64,000 bases of DNA. Source: Acinetobacter sp. ANC 4470. GTDB taxonomy: Bacteria; Pseudomonadota; Gammaproteobacteria; Pseudomonadales; Moraxellaceae. Both the position numbers and the translations under genes were made by a program. The stretch spans positions 62,001-126,000 of the forward strand of contig NZ_NEGC01000004.1 of assembly GCF_002135335.1 (NCBI RefSeq), read 5' to 3'. Positions 37,735 through 47,014 of this stretch are shown here, in pieces. The notes beneath the pieces were generated by a model. The model was not told the DNA's origin. It did not search any database and saw only the letters and a list, made by a program, of their open reading frames with translations. Position 1 is the first letter of the stretch. The number at the start of each line of letters is the position of its first letter.

Positions 37735-38165
37735 TCAGAATGCTCCGATGATATGACGAATGGCATAAACCGTAACAAATCCAGCAAACATAAAGATCAT
37801 GGTTGCAATGATTGAGCGTTTAGAAAGTCACTTATTCCACAAATACCATGTCCACTGGTGCATCCAGAGCCCATACGCGTACCAAAACCCACCAATAATC
37901 CTGCAACAATCATCATTAGCGGACTTGCATTGAGTTCAATATATGGTGTTTGTACAATGCCATAAAAAAATGGCACCACAAATAAACCCAATAAAAACCA
38001 CAGTGCAGGTGTCTTAAATATCGTTTGCAAATTTAAAATTTGAGCAATTAAACCACTGACCCCTGCTATACGACCATTTACATATAAATAGCCCACAACA
38101 GAAAGACCTAAAAGTATTCCACCTAAAAATGCGAATAGGAAGTCATGCATCATAGAGCACCCCAA
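37735..38165 (-). pseudogene. YeeE/YedE-type sulfur transporter half, frameshifted
   Basis: It reads normally from the start (38165, or the ATGATG just inside) through [15 protein letters not shown]. One base (C) then appears to be missing near 37827-37830. In the next frame the expected continuation, [18 protein letters not shown] and TVYAIRHIIGAF, runs to a stop at 37735-37737. Without the shift the protein would be about 143 residues, the usual size. The lesion removes the last membrane segment. It could be a real mutation or a sequencing error. Confidence 0.8.
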
Positions 38166-38411
38166 ACAATATACTTATATATAATATATTTTATAGCATA
38201 CCAATAAATATAACTTTGTGGATGATGGATTGAGAGGTTTATTTGATTAACAGCATTTAGAAGTGTAGTCGAGTTGCCTAGTTGGAAATTGGCAAGTCTG
38301 TGCAGCTACATTAGCCGATAGTTTCATACTAAATTATTTTACTATGTACGCGGCATATGCAATATAAAGTATGGTTAAATCTTGTTTAATTTATTGTTTA
38401 TTGAAAGTCTT

Positions 38412-38600
38412 TTAGAGACCCAGATCGATCCCACTCACTAAATCTCCTAATCCATCAATTAAATCACTGCCTAATTCGGTTAAATCAAATATAGCTAATC
38501 CTAAGGTAACATCTGTATTGTTATTCTTATCTTATTGCTTTTGCTTAATCTCTTTCACATCAAGATTTACATCAATAGTTTCTATCTTCTCAGAAGTTTA
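38412..38600 (-). pseudogene. Unrecognised gene remnant
   Basis: A minus-strand frame reads IETIDVNLDVKEIKQKQ, a stop, then DKNNNTDVTLGLAIFDLTE and LGSDLIDGLGDLVSGIDLGL to a stop at 38412-38414. The amphipathic repeats look coding, but there is an internal TAA and no start. I do not recognise the family. The rest of 38166-38627 shows only an AT-rich palindromic stretch near 38175. Confidence 0.4.
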
Positions 38601-38627
38601 CTTTTAAAGATGATCTTTAAATATCTT

Positions 38628-39380
38628 TTATTCTTCTGTGAAATCTTTAAGTACTTTCTCTGCAAACCACCATGGTAATTGCTGAACATCAGGGTTCATT
38701 TTCAAAGTTTCTGCTGATTGAATTTCGGCAATAAATGCAGCTCTTTCGCCATCTGAAGAATTATCAAATAAATACGCTCGATCACTAGCATCTACCGCTT
38801 GCATTAATAAATCCATACTACGGTAATAACGCTCTATAATCTTTTTTTCAGGCACAGGATGACCGCCTACACTCACTCTATACTGGACTCGAGCAATATT
38901 AATCAGCGGATCAACAGTCGATACATAATACAAATAGGTTTTAAAGCCTTGGTGTTGCGCCTCTTGTAGAAATTCTACTTTAGAAATATGTGACATCACT
39001 GTTTCAAAAGTAAAACTGATCTTTAAGCGTAAAAATTCTAAGCGGATATAATCAATGATACGTGCACAGAGATAGGAATCTATTTCTGATCTATCAAACT
39101 GAATGTTGTAATCATCCAATAAAATGGGATCGAGTTTTAATAAAGGAATTAGATTACCAACTTGAGGACGCTTTTTTTGCTTGAGAAAGTCAATTAAATC
39201 TGGTGCTTTTAATGCAGAATGGTAAGCCATCAAATCTAATTGATGAGTCGTATTCAGCATTTGTTCTAATTCATCGGCATTTAAATAAGCCCCAATATGA
39301 TGGGGCAATAAATATTCTTTAACTGTGCTTTTTCCAGACCCATTAGGACCAGCAAACATTCTTATTCTTGGTTGAGGCAT
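38628..39380 (-). CDS. Zeta-toxin-like P-loop kinase
   Basis: A 250-residue cytoplasmic protein with Walker A GPNGSGKST (residues 11-19) at the N-terminus, then YLNADELEQML and, in the middle, FTFETVMSHISK. This is the usual order in zeta-toxin/UDP-N-acetylglucosamine kinase-like proteins. The second half has YYVSTVDPLINIARVQYRV and the GGHPVPEKKIIERYYRS block. It lies four bases after a small basic protein gene, as in a toxin-antitoxin pair. The phosphoryl acceptor is not deducible. Confidence 0.82.
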   Translation of the reverse strand: MPQPRIRMFAGPNGSGKSTVKEYLLPHHIGAYLNADELEQMLNTTHQLDLMAYHSALKAPDLIDFLKQKKRPQVGNLIPLLKLDPILLDDYNIQFDRSEIDSYLCARIIDYIRLEFLRLKISFTFETVMSHISKVEFLQEAQHQGFKTYLYYVSTVDPLINIARVQYRVSVGGHPVPEKKIIERYYRSMDLLMQAVDASDRAYLFDNSSDGERAAFIAEIQSAETLKMNPDVQQLPWWFAEKVLKDFTEE

Positions 39381-39384
39381 TAAG

Positions 39385-39645
39385 TTATACAGCAGCCTCT
39401 TGTTTTTTCTTACGTTTTAATACTTTAGGAAGATGATCAACTGTGACATAGCATTGAGATAAGTCCTGAAGAACAGTCTCAACCCCATTTACTTCACGTT
39501 GTACCAGTTGCTGATCTTTTGCGTAAACAACAGTCGCGACCGAACATGCTTTGTTAAAAGCATGACGAAAGGCATGTATAGCAAGTTTAGGAATCATATC
39601 ATCTTCATATTTACTTGCTTTCATAATGCTGTAATAAGCTGTCAT
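39385..39645 (-). CDS. Putative antitoxin partner of the zeta-like kinase
   Basis: An 86-residue protein from the ATG at 39645, preceded by CGGGAGTTG. A longer frame to 39678 lacks a ribosome binding site. It has a helical N-terminal region and ends in a very basic KVLKRKKKQEAAV tail. It is not similar, as far as I can see, to classical epsilon antitoxin. Four bases separate it from the kinase gene, so both are translated from one message. The antitoxin role is inferred from that arrangement. Confidence 0.65.
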   Translation of the reverse strand: MTAYYSIMKASKYEDDMIPKLAIHAFRHAFNKACSVATVVYAKDQQLVQREVNGVETVLQDLSQCYVTVDHLPKVLKRKKKQEAAV

Positions 39646-39831
39646 AGAACAACTCCCGTTACACAAGGTAATTTCCATCTTATATTAGCACAGTACAAAT
39701 AATTGTCTATTTATACACCAACATAGAAATGTAACGGCTGAAAAAGAAAGCCACTTATATAGTGGCTAAAAAAATATCTAAAAGATTAGCATCAGTATGC
39801 TCTGGGAAATCTCTAGAGCAAAATTTTGGAA

Positions 39832-40182
39832 TTAATCTTCTTTCCAGACATCTTCATAATCTTCGCGATCAATCATAAAACGAAAACCTTCTGCTAAAGC
39901 TAAGTACGGTAGCACTTCAGGTAAAATGTCCTGTAATTCTCGAACAGTCATGGTTTGAAAAAAATCTTCACCTTCTCCAAGTTCCCCACCATAAATAAAC
40001 CAAGCAACATTTTCTTCTGTTTCAGGTTTTTTACGAATACCCACAATCGGTTCTTGCTTTAATGTCTCTACAGCAACGGCAACAACATCATCACCACTCA
40101 CTTTAATATAGGCAGAATCAAACTCCTCACACAATAACTTTTGTTCTGCGATGAGTTCTTCTAAAGGAGATTTCTGGATCAT
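39832..40182 (-). CDS. Immunity-like protein (Imm33-type domain)
   Basis: A 116-residue acidic cytoplasmic protein. The second half has WFIYGGELGEGEDFFQTMTV, LPEVLPYLALAEGFRFMID and the C-terminal YEDVWKED. This resembles Imm33-type immunity domains, though I am not certain. No toxin gene is adjacent. It is divergent from the umuD-like gene and may share its regulatory region. Confidence 0.55.
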   Translation of the reverse strand: MIQKSPLEELIAEQKLLCEEFDSAYIKVSGDDVVAVAVETLKQEPIVGIRKKPETEENVAWFIYGGELGEGEDFFQTMTVRELQDILPEVLPYLALAEGFRFMIDREDYEDVWKED

Positions 40183-40277
40183 TGCTTATACCTTGATACA
40201 TAGAGCTGAAAGCTGCATTTTATCCTAGATTAGAAATGTGTTGGCAATCTTTTTATTTACATGGTTTTTTGCTAGTC

Positions 40278-40298
40278 TTGAAAAAGTTACAAATTCAA
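40278..40298. promoter_or_regulatory. Palindromic operator before the umuD-like gene
   Basis: A 21-base imperfect palindrome: TTGAA, three bases, GTTAC, three bases, TTCAA (preceded by CT). It ends nine bases before the proposed umuD-like start codon. An identical 21-mer occurs at 41346-41366. UmuDAb-regulated Acinetobacter genes are known to have TTGAA..TTCAA palindromes, so this is a likely autoregulatory operator. Confidence 0.65.
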
Positions 40299-40307
40299 GA
40301 TGTAAAA

Positions 40308-40907
40308 ATGAAAGTAGAAGATTCAAGCACAATAGAACATCAACATGGCGGAAAGCGCAAAAATGCAGGACGTAAAACTCACTATCAAGAAAAAACCGTA
40401 GTTATGCGCGTGCCAGAGTCCAAAGTTTTAGAAATAAAAGCATGGTTAAAGCCAAAACCTGCAGATGATCTAAGTCAGAAAATTGAACTTCAAGCGATTC
40501 AAAACCGAACATCGTTAGCTATTCCTTATCCTTCTATTGATGATTTTTCCTCAACAGCTCAAGATTACACAGAAGACGTTATCGACTTAAATGAATATTT
40601 GGTTCATAACCCATTAAGTACATTTGTATTGCGGGTCAATTCACTGTCTATGCAAAATGCAGGTATAGACCTAGATGATCAAATACTCATTGATCGTAGT
40701 TTAAGTGCAGGACACGGCGATATTGTTTTAGCCTTGATTGATAATGAATTTACCGTGAAACGGCTGATGAAAGAAAAACAACAGCGTGCCCAGACCAAAA
40801 TCTGGTTAAAAGCAGAAAACCCTGATTATCCTGATATTTATTTACGCAATGAAGAACAGTTAATTATTTGGGGTGTTGTAACCTGTATTTTAAAAAAATT
40901 AAGATAA
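40308..40907 (+). CDS. umuDAb: UmuD/LexA-like S24 regulator (UmuDAb type)
   Basis: A 199-residue protein from ATG 40308. An N-terminal DNA-binding-like region has GGKRKNAGRK and VVMRVPESKV. The C-terminal part is a UmuD-type S24 domain, with VIDLNEYLVHNP, catalytic Ser114 in SLSMQNAGI and Lys151 in EFTVKRL, 37 residues apart as in E. coli UmuD. In Acinetobacter such extended UmuD proteins repress DNA-damage genes. Aligned to E. coli UmuD, the cleaved Cys-Gly falls on Asp78-Asp79, and no Ala/Cys-Gly lies nearby. Thus normal self-cleavage may be lost. No umuC follows. A longer frame from 40236 would place the operator inside the gene. Confidence 0.8.
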   Translation: MKVEDSSTIEHQHGGKRKNAGRKTHYQEKTVVMRVPESKVLEIKAWLKPKPADDLSQKIELQAIQNRTSLAIPYPSIDDFSSTAQDYTEDVIDLNEYLVHNPLSTFVLRVNSLSMQNAGIDLDDQILIDRSLSAGHGDIVLALIDNEFTVKRLMKEKQQRAQTKIWLKAENPDYPDIYLRNEEQLIIWGVVTCILKKLR

Positions 40908-40930
40908 TTGAGTATTCAAAATTTAAAAAT

Positions 40931-40966
40931 ACAAAAAAGCCTCAAGAAATTTTGAGGCTTTTTTGT
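40931..40966. terminator. Terminator between umuD-like and Q-rich genes
   Basis: The stem ACAAAAAAGCCTCAA (40931-40945) pairs with 40952-40966 around a six-base loop, with A and T tracts on both sides. It serves two convergent genes. Confidence 0.88.
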
Positions 40967-40972
40967 TAAAAC

Positions 40973-41080
40973 TTAGCGTTGTTGCTGAGGGTTTTTCTGT
41001 TGTTGAGGATCTTTTGGCTGTTGATTAGGCTGTTGCTGCTTTTGGTTGTCATTCTGTTGGTTGTTTTGTTGATTAGCCAT
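40973..41080 (-). CDS. Small Gln/Asn/Pro-rich protein
   Basis: A 35-residue frame (MANQQNNQQNDNQK, then runs of QQQ, PNQQPKDPQQQ and NPQQQR) made almost only of Q, N, P and K. A GGATGG ribosome binding site precedes it, and it ends at a strong terminator. It is probably disordered. A second small Gln-rich gene of similar size lies at 59299-59439. The function is unknown, but start, stop and terminator arrangement support a real gene. Confidence 0.55.
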   Translation of the reverse strand: MANQQNNQQNDNQKQQQPNQQPKDPQQQKNPQQQR

Positions 41081-41345
41081 TTCATATCCATCCTTTGGTT
41101 GTTAGGGATATGCCGTACTAATTTACGACATCTACCAATCTAACGGATATTTTAGCTACGCCAAGCTGCAAACTGTATCGACTTAATTCATTGTAATGTT
41201 CAAAATATTAGTCTATTGATTTTAAGCAAATAACTCAATTTCACCTTTACGCTCTTAACTGTAATTACACTTCCACTTACACGACTACCCTTTTAATGAT
41301 CCAAATGTTAAATTTGATGTTTTATTAGACTTTATTATCCCAATT

Positions 41346-41366
41346 TTGAAAAAGTTACAAATTCAA
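41346..41366. promoter_or_regulatory. Second copy of the UmuD-type operator
   Basis: The same 21-base palindrome as at 40278-40298. An ATG follows two bases later but its frame ends after eight codons, just before an 8-nt repeat tract. This looks like the promoter of a lost damage-regulated gene. Confidence 0.6.
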
Positions 41367-41392
41367 AATGGAAAACATAGCAATAAATCAAT

Positions 41393-41424
41393 AACTCAAT
41401 AACTCAATAACTCAATAACTCAAT
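41393..41424 (+). repeat. 8-nt tandem repeat
   Basis: Four perfect copies of AACTCAAT, with a partial copy before them. It lies 27 bases after the second operator. Confidence 0.9.
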
Positions 41425-42518
41425 ATATGTTAATTTCTGTACATAGTAATAACCATCTACATCTCACAACAATAAATGCAGCTTTATAACCCTTAACAAC
41501 CAAGCCCAAAGCTTAAAAATAGATATGACGGCTTCTTCTAACTGAATTTAAAATAGCTTTTAGATAAATTGATCATCAAATCGGCGAACAACTATTAAAT
41601 AGTAAACTTTTTAATAGCTACAACATAACTTTTGCCAATGAACATCATCTCATGCAATCGTTTTTAGTCGTCATACACATGCTATTCATGAACTAAAAGG
41701 TCAACTCACTGTTCGTCAAAATGATCGTACCTCTTCAAAAGAATCCGTTCGTCTAAAAATATTACTTCTACTTTAAATGTAAAGACGATTATAAAATAAG
41801 CCTCCATTTTTCATATAAACAGCTCTTATTAAGCATGTAATCACCCAACAAGTACTTTTTTCATATGTCGATATTTCTCTGGGGGAAAATACTGAATCCA
41901 TTCTATCAAATAGAGTACTTCTTATACATTGGGACTTAAAAATGTAGCTTGTATCTACCTGAAGAAAACCAACTAACATTAAAATAAATATATGTTTTAT
42001 TTAGAAAAACTATTAACACACTAACATAGCAGTCATATTCTTTGCTCTTTACCCTAAAAGACAAGATATTCATGACTTATGCTAGCCATAAAAACATTAT
42101 CAATAGCATGATGACTAAATGAAAGCTAATGAAAATAAAACATCGCTGTATCTTAAATTACATACAGTATTTTCCACTACAGCTATCAACTATGGAAAAT
42201 GACGCAATAATATCAATCACTACCGACGGACAAGAGATTCTAAAAATTGATAACTCAGTAATAGCTGTTACATAATTTACATGAACTGTTTTGGTCAATT
42301 CGGTTTAGAATATAAAAATAAAGAATAATCATAAAAATGTAATTTTTTAACATTGCCATTTCCTTGCAAAGTTCTCATTATATAGCGCTGGTATGACACA
42401 CATACTCTACTTCAATTTAACGAAATTATAAAAAAGATGTAGGATTTTGTGCCATAATTAGGCAACTTTGCAGACATCTTGCAAAGTATTATTGAAATTT
42501 AGAAATGGAGCAAGCTGA
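41425..42518. other. Gene-poor stretch before aroQ
   Basis: About 1.1 kb with no supported gene. Near 41660-41760 a plus-strand frame reads RHTHAIHELKGQLTVRQND and SSKESVRLKIL and may be a decayed coding fragment that I cannot place. Near 42460-42490 CTTTGCA and TGCAAAG form a seven-base inverted repeat in the aroQ upstream region. The remainder looks like AT-rich non-coding DNA. Confidence 0.5.
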
Positions 42519-42974
42519 ATGAGTTCGACCATTTTGGTCATTCACGGACCGAACCTTAATTTACTAGGCAAGCGTGAACCTGAGGTTTATGGATACCTCA
42601 CCCTTGAGGACATAAATCAGCAGCTCATTACACAAGCTCAAAAAGTATCTATTTCATTAGACACTTTCCAAAGTAATTGGGAAGGTGCAATTGTTGACAG
42701 AATTCATCAAGCTGGGCAACACGGCGTGCAATTTATCATTATTAATCCAGCAGCATTGACACATACGTCTGTTGCGATACGCGATGCCCTTCTTGGCGTA
42801 GCAATACCATTTATTGAAGTTCATTTGTCTAATGTACATGCTCGCGAAGCATTTAGACATCACTCATATCTATCCGATAAAGCTGTTGGCGTAATTTTCG
42901 GTTTAGGTGCAAAAGGTTATTCCGCTGCACTCGATTATGCCATCGAGAAAATTCAACCTACTACGCAATCATAA
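42519..42974 (+). CDS. aroQ: 3-dehydroquinate dehydratase, type II
   Basis: A 151-residue cytosolic enzyme of the shikimate pathway that dehydrates 3-dehydroquinate. Motifs of the type II family are [16 protein letters not shown] (residues 9-24, with the catalytic Tyr), [17 protein letters not shown] (residues 76-92), [15 protein letters not shown] (with the catalytic His) and GLGAKGY. GGAGCAAG precedes the ATG. It is first in an aroQ-accB-accC operon, a common gammaproteobacterial order. Confidence 0.97.
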   Translation: MSSTILVIHGPNLNLLGKREPEVYGYLTLEDINQQLITQAQKVSISLDTFQSNWEGAIVDRIHQAGQHGVQFIIINPAALTHTSVAIRDALLGVAIPFIEVHLSNVHAREAFRHHSYLSDKAVGVIFGLGAKGYSAALDYAIEKIQPTTQS

Positions 42975-42990
42975 TTAGGAATACTGTCTC

Positions 42991-43407
42991 ATGGATATTC
43001 GTAAAATCAAGAAACTCATCGACCTGATGATTGAATCTGACTTACAAGCGATAGAAGTGAAAGAAGGTGATCAATCCATCGCTTTAACTCGTCGCAATCC
43101 TGTGGTTGCGGCAGGTATTCAAACAATGCCTACTGCTGTTGCAGCTGCTCCTGTAGCTAAAACTCCGCGTGGCGCTGTAGAAACCTCACCGATGGTTGGT
43201 GTGTTCTATGCTGCACAAAGTCCGGGTGAGGCACCATTTGTTAAAGTGGGTCAAACTATTTCTGCGGGTGAAACTTTAGGGATCATTGAAGCTATGAAAA
43301 TCATGAATCCCATTGAAGCGACTCAAAGCGGTGTTGTTGAAGAAATTTTAGTGAAAAATGGTGAAGTGATTCAATTCGGTCAAGCACTTTTCCGCTATCG
43401 CGCGTAA
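42991..43407 (+). CDS. accB: Biotin carboxyl carrier protein of acetyl-CoA carboxylase
   Basis: A 138-residue protein. An N-terminal dimerisation helix is followed by an Ala/Pro-rich linker (about residues 38-60) and the biotinyl domain. The biotin-accepting Lys103 lies in EAMKIMN (the commoner form is AMKM). It carries CO2 between AccC and AccA/AccD for malonyl-CoA synthesis. It lies 16 bases after aroQ and 17 before accC. Confidence 0.97.
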   Translation: MDIRKIKKLIDLMIESDLQAIEVKEGDQSIALTRRNPVVAAGIQTMPTAVAAAPVAKTPRGAVETSPMVGVFYAAQSPGEAPFVKVGQTISAGETLGIIEAMKIMNPIEATQSGVVEEILVKNGEVIQFGQALFRYRA

Positions 43408-43424
43408 AACCACGGGGATTTATC

Positions 43425-44792
43425 ATGTTGCAAAAGGTATTAATTGCAAACCGGGGTGAAATCGCTTTACGCATTACCCGAGCTTGCAAAACTTTAGGAA
43501 TTAAAACCGTTGGTATTTATTCCGATGCCGATAAAGACCTCATGCACCTTCGTTTTGTTGATGAAGCTGTATGTATTGGTCCGGGTGCAAGTAGTGAAAG
43601 CTATTTAAACATTCCAGCAATTATTACTGCTGCTGAAATCACTGGTGCAGACGCAATCCATCCAGGTTATGGGTTCTTGTCTGAAAATGCTGAATTTGCG
43701 GAAATTGTCGAAAGCTCAGGCTTTATCTTCATTGGCCCACGTCCTGAACATATTCGCTTAATGGGAAACAAAGTTTCTGCCATTACAGCCATGCGTAAAG
43801 CAGGTGTTCCGACCGTTCCGGGTTCAGCGCATGCCGTAACAACAAGTAATGCATTAGCTGAAGCAAAAAAAATTGGCTTCCCACTGATTGTTAAAGCCGC
43901 TTCAGGTGGTGGTGGTCGTGGTATGCGTATTGTTGAACGTGTAGATACATTACTTGAATCCGTTCAGGCAGCACAGCGTGATGCAGAAATGTGGTTTGGT
44001 GATGACACCGTCTACATGGAACGCTTCTTACAAAAACCACGCCATGTTGAAGTGCAAATTTTAGCGGACGGTAATGGTCACGCCATTCACTTATTTGACC
44101 GCGACTGTTCCTTACAGCGTCGCCATCAGAAAGTGCTTGAAGAAGCACCAGCACCGGGCTTACCGGAGCAAGCGCGTGCAGATATTTTAGAAGCCTGTGT
44201 AAATGCATGTAAGCTAATGCAATACCGTGGTGCAGGTACGTTTGAGTTTTTATTTGAAGATGATGAGTTCTTCTTCATTGAAATGAATACTCGTGTTCAA
44301 GTTGAGCATCCAGTCACTGAAATGGTCACTGGTATCGATATTATCGAGCAACAGCTTCTAGTTGCAGGTGGTCTTGGTCTCAATATTCAACAAACTGATG
44401 TTGAATGTCGTGGTCATGCCATGGAATGCCGTATTAATGCAGAAGATCCAACGACCTTCTTACCATCTCCTGGGAAAATTGAGCACTACTATGCTCCAGG
44501 CGGTGCAGGTATTCGTTTAGATTCGCATATCTATCAAGGTTATAGCATTCCACCTTACTATGATTCAATGATTGCTAAACTCATTGCACATGGTAAAGAT
44601 CGTAAAACGTGTATTGCGCGTATGAAACAAGCATTAGAAGAAATGATTTTAACTGGAATTAAGACCAATATTCCTTTGCATAAAGATCTGATTTTAGAAG
44701 ATGCGAATTTCTGTTCCCAAGCAATGGATATTCATTATCTAGAAAAACATTTACTTAAAAAAGTAGAAGGTCACGCAAAAGAAGCATATTAA
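43425..44792 (+). CDS. accC: Biotin carboxylase subunit of acetyl-CoA carboxylase
   Basis: A 455-residue ATP-grasp enzyme. [13 protein letters not shown] lies at residues 8-20, the [14 protein letters not shown] block near 80-95, the Gly-rich ATP loop [11 protein letters not shown] near 158-168, and [16 protein letters not shown] near 284-299. The length is standard. It carboxylates biotin on AccB using bicarbonate and ATP. It is the last gene of the operon, followed by a very strong terminator. Confidence 0.98.
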   Translation: MLQKVLIANRGEIALRITRACKTLGIKTVGIYSDADKDLMHLRFVDEAVCIGPGASSESYLNIPAIITAAEITGADAIHPGYGFLSENAEFAEIVESSGFIFIGPRPEHIRLMGNKVSAITAMRKAGVPTVPGSAHAVTTSNALAEAKKIGFPLIVKAASGGGGRGMRIVERVDTLLESVQAAQRDAEMWFGDDTVYMERFLQKPRHVEVQILADGNGHAIHLFDRDCSLQRRHQKVLEEAPAPGLPEQARADILEACVNACKLMQYRGAGTFEFLFEDDEFFFIEMNTRVQVEHPVTEMVTGIDIIEQQLLVAGGLGLNIQQTDVECRGHAMECRINAEDPTTFLPSPGKIEHYYAPGGAGIRLDSHIYQGYSIPPYYDSMIAKLIAHGKDRKTCIARMKQALEEMILTGIKTNIPLHKDLILEDANFCSQAMDIHYLEKHLLKKVEGHAKEAY

Positions 44793-44807
44793 AACATTAC
44801 CTTCTTT

Positions 44808-44846
44808 GATATAAAAAACCGCTCTTAAAGAGCGGTTTTTTATATC
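44808..44846. terminator. Terminator between accC and an exported-protein gene
   Basis: An 18-bp perfect stem (44808-44825 with 44829-44846, core CCGCTCT/AGAGCGG) with A and T tracts on both sides. It serves both convergent genes. Confidence 0.92.
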
Positions 44847-44856
44847 CTTATAACGA

Positions 44857-45336
44857 CTAAGGTAAAATACGGCGTAATGTAGCAAAACATTGTTCTGCTT
44901 TTTCACTACTACAAAAATTAATGGTTGATGGATTTTTCCACTGCACAAAATATTGAGAAATCTCACCTGTCTGGTCTTCGTTATAACCAGAACAATCAAC
45001 TTCATTGTTATCGTATTTTACTTGCAATATGAGCGCTGGTAATGCACTACGTTCTTCTTGGGATGATTGATAATCATAAATACCTGATGACCACTCTTTT
45101 CCACTCTTTATCACCACATTGTTATTACTTTTAAAGTTATAATATTCAATACATTTCTTATTGTTAGATATTTGCATGCCCCACAAACCAACAATTTCAG
45201 GACGCGTTACTATACGAATAGGATTCGAATCTGTAACTTGATCTATTTCTTCTGTTGCAACAACTGCTTTGTTCTCATTTGCCATCACTACAGATGAGCA
45301 CAATATGAGAAAAATCGTAAGATATGCTTTTTTCAT
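44857..45336 (-). CDS. Exported protein of unknown function
   Basis: A 159-residue protein with a clear signal peptide (LTIFLILCSSVVMA, cleavage near residue 19). The mature part has GLWGMQIS near residue 51 and four cysteines (CIEYY, VDCSGY, NFCSSE, QCFATL) that could form two disulfides in the periplasm. I do not recognise the family. It is monocistronic and convergent with accC. Confidence 0.7.
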   Translation of the reverse strand: MKKAYLTIFLILCSSVVMANENKAVVATEEIDQVTDSNPIRIVTRPEIVGLWGMQISNNKKCIEYYNFKSNNNVVIKSGKEWSSGIYDYQSSQEERSALPALILQVKYDNNEVDCSGYNEDQTGEISQYFVQWKNPSTINFCSSEKAEQCFATLRRILP

Positions 45337-45531
45337 ACATCATAAGTTCAATGATAAAATTTCTAAATATAACTTAGCATATTTTTATGAAAAACCAGTA
45401 TTTATCAACCTTATTACAACAATATATTTAATCTGAAACAACGGCAAAATACTTGCTTGAAAATATCAAATTACTCATTATATAGCCTAACAAAAATAGC
45501 TTAGCCATTAACACTTAGGCTATATCCTAAT

Positions 45532-46954
45532 GTGACAAGGAATTGGTATTTGCAAACCATTATTAGACCATCTAGATCAGCTTCTGTGCAGCAACAAGCA
45601 AATGCTTTTTTGATTCTCAGTACCGTCATTTTTATATGTTGTTTAATTGGTATTTTAACTCGACCAGTCACTTTTTTCGCCTATTTATGGCCTGCGAATG
45701 CTGTGTTATTAGGGTTATTTCTACGCTTTAATAATCTAAAAAATTTAGGCGGATGGCTAGGTGCCTTTACTGGCTATATGCTTGCAGACTTAATTACTGA
45801 CAATTATTTTAAAACAACCTTTTTTCTTACTGTATCTAATCTACTTACAGTGTCTGTTTCTCTGTTTTTAATTCACTACGTCAAACTAAATTACCGCAAT
45901 TACAATAAAGGTTTTACCTTTTTATATTTATTTACCATTTGTGCATTCGGTGGTTGTTTAGCAAGTGCATTATTTGCTATTTCTACCCTTCCCCATGTAC
46001 CTCATACATTCATGTCTAATCAACATCTTTGGGTTAATTTTGGTATGTGGTGGACAGGAGAAATTGTCAATTGTATTACTATACTTCCTATGATTTTATT
46101 TTGTCCAACTCAAGAACAAATTCAGAAAAATATCAAAATCCTTAAGCTTAAAGAATTTCATTTCACTGACTTTCTGCCGCTGATTGCTATTTTTAGGTCC
46201 TGGTGCTTTACTTTATCCACTCGCAGCTTTAATTTGGGCAGCCTTAAGTTATCCTATTTTTATCGTCGCGATTATTAATAGTATTGTTTGTCTAGTGACC
46301 TATCATAGCCTGAGTTCTTTTTACCTATCTGATTCTTCTAGCGCCTATTTATCTACGACAATTTCAGTACGAATTGGTCTATGTATGCTTGGTTTTGCGC
46401 CACTTATATTGTGTATTATTACCAGTAATCGCCAGCTTCTTTACCAACAAATGTTGCATTTAGCCAATCATGACAGCTTAACCAATACCATTAATCGCCG
46501 TTACTTTTTTGAAAAAGGTGAGAAATACCTTAGCGACCAAAAAAATAAATCTGTCTCATTGATTATGCTTGATCTTGATCATTTCAAAAATCTGAATGAT
46601 AGATATGGGCATTATGTTGGTGATTTGATGCTTCAGCATTTTTCTAATGTCGTTAAAGAAAATATCAGAACTGGTGATCTTTTTGCCAGAATTGGTGGTG
46701 AAGAATTTATGATTTTAATTCTAAATAGTTCCATAGAAGAAACTCAAGAAATGGCAGAACATATTCGGATCGCTACTAAATCAACACCTATGCAGCTTGA
46801 ACAACAAGATTTGTTGTTTATTACCACCAGCATTGGTATTGCCTATCAAACATTGCCAACCCAAGCCAATTTACAACAGTTAATTAACGATGCTGATCAT
46901 GCCCTTTACCAATCAAAATCTTCAGGACGCAATCAAGTCAGTGTTGCTTCTTAA
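45532..46954 (+). pseudogene. Diguanylate cyclase with MASE1-like membrane domain, frameshifted
   Basis: The first frame (from GTG 45532, or TTG 45550 with AAGGAA eight bases upstream) encodes about 220 residues of a membrane domain of MASE1 type, with PANAVLLGLFLRF near residue 57. The frame shifts in a T-run near 46189-46193, where one T seems missing. The second frame continues LGPGALLYPLAALIWAAL and further membrane segments. A GGDEF domain follows with NRRYFFEKGE, LDLDHFKNLNDRYGH and the active-site GGEEF. An intact protein would be about 474 residues and make cyclic di-GMP. The break separates the sensor from the catalytic part. Confidence 0.85.
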
Positions 46955-47014
46955 TATCAAATCGCTTACAACAACAGAGACTTATATTAGAATAAAACAA
47001 GGACTGGTCTAATA

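Noticed and set aside
41773..41979. Minus-strand frame of 68 codons in the gap before aroQ
   Set aside because: No ribosome binding site, unusual composition and no neighbours. A chance frame in AT-rich DNA is more likely.
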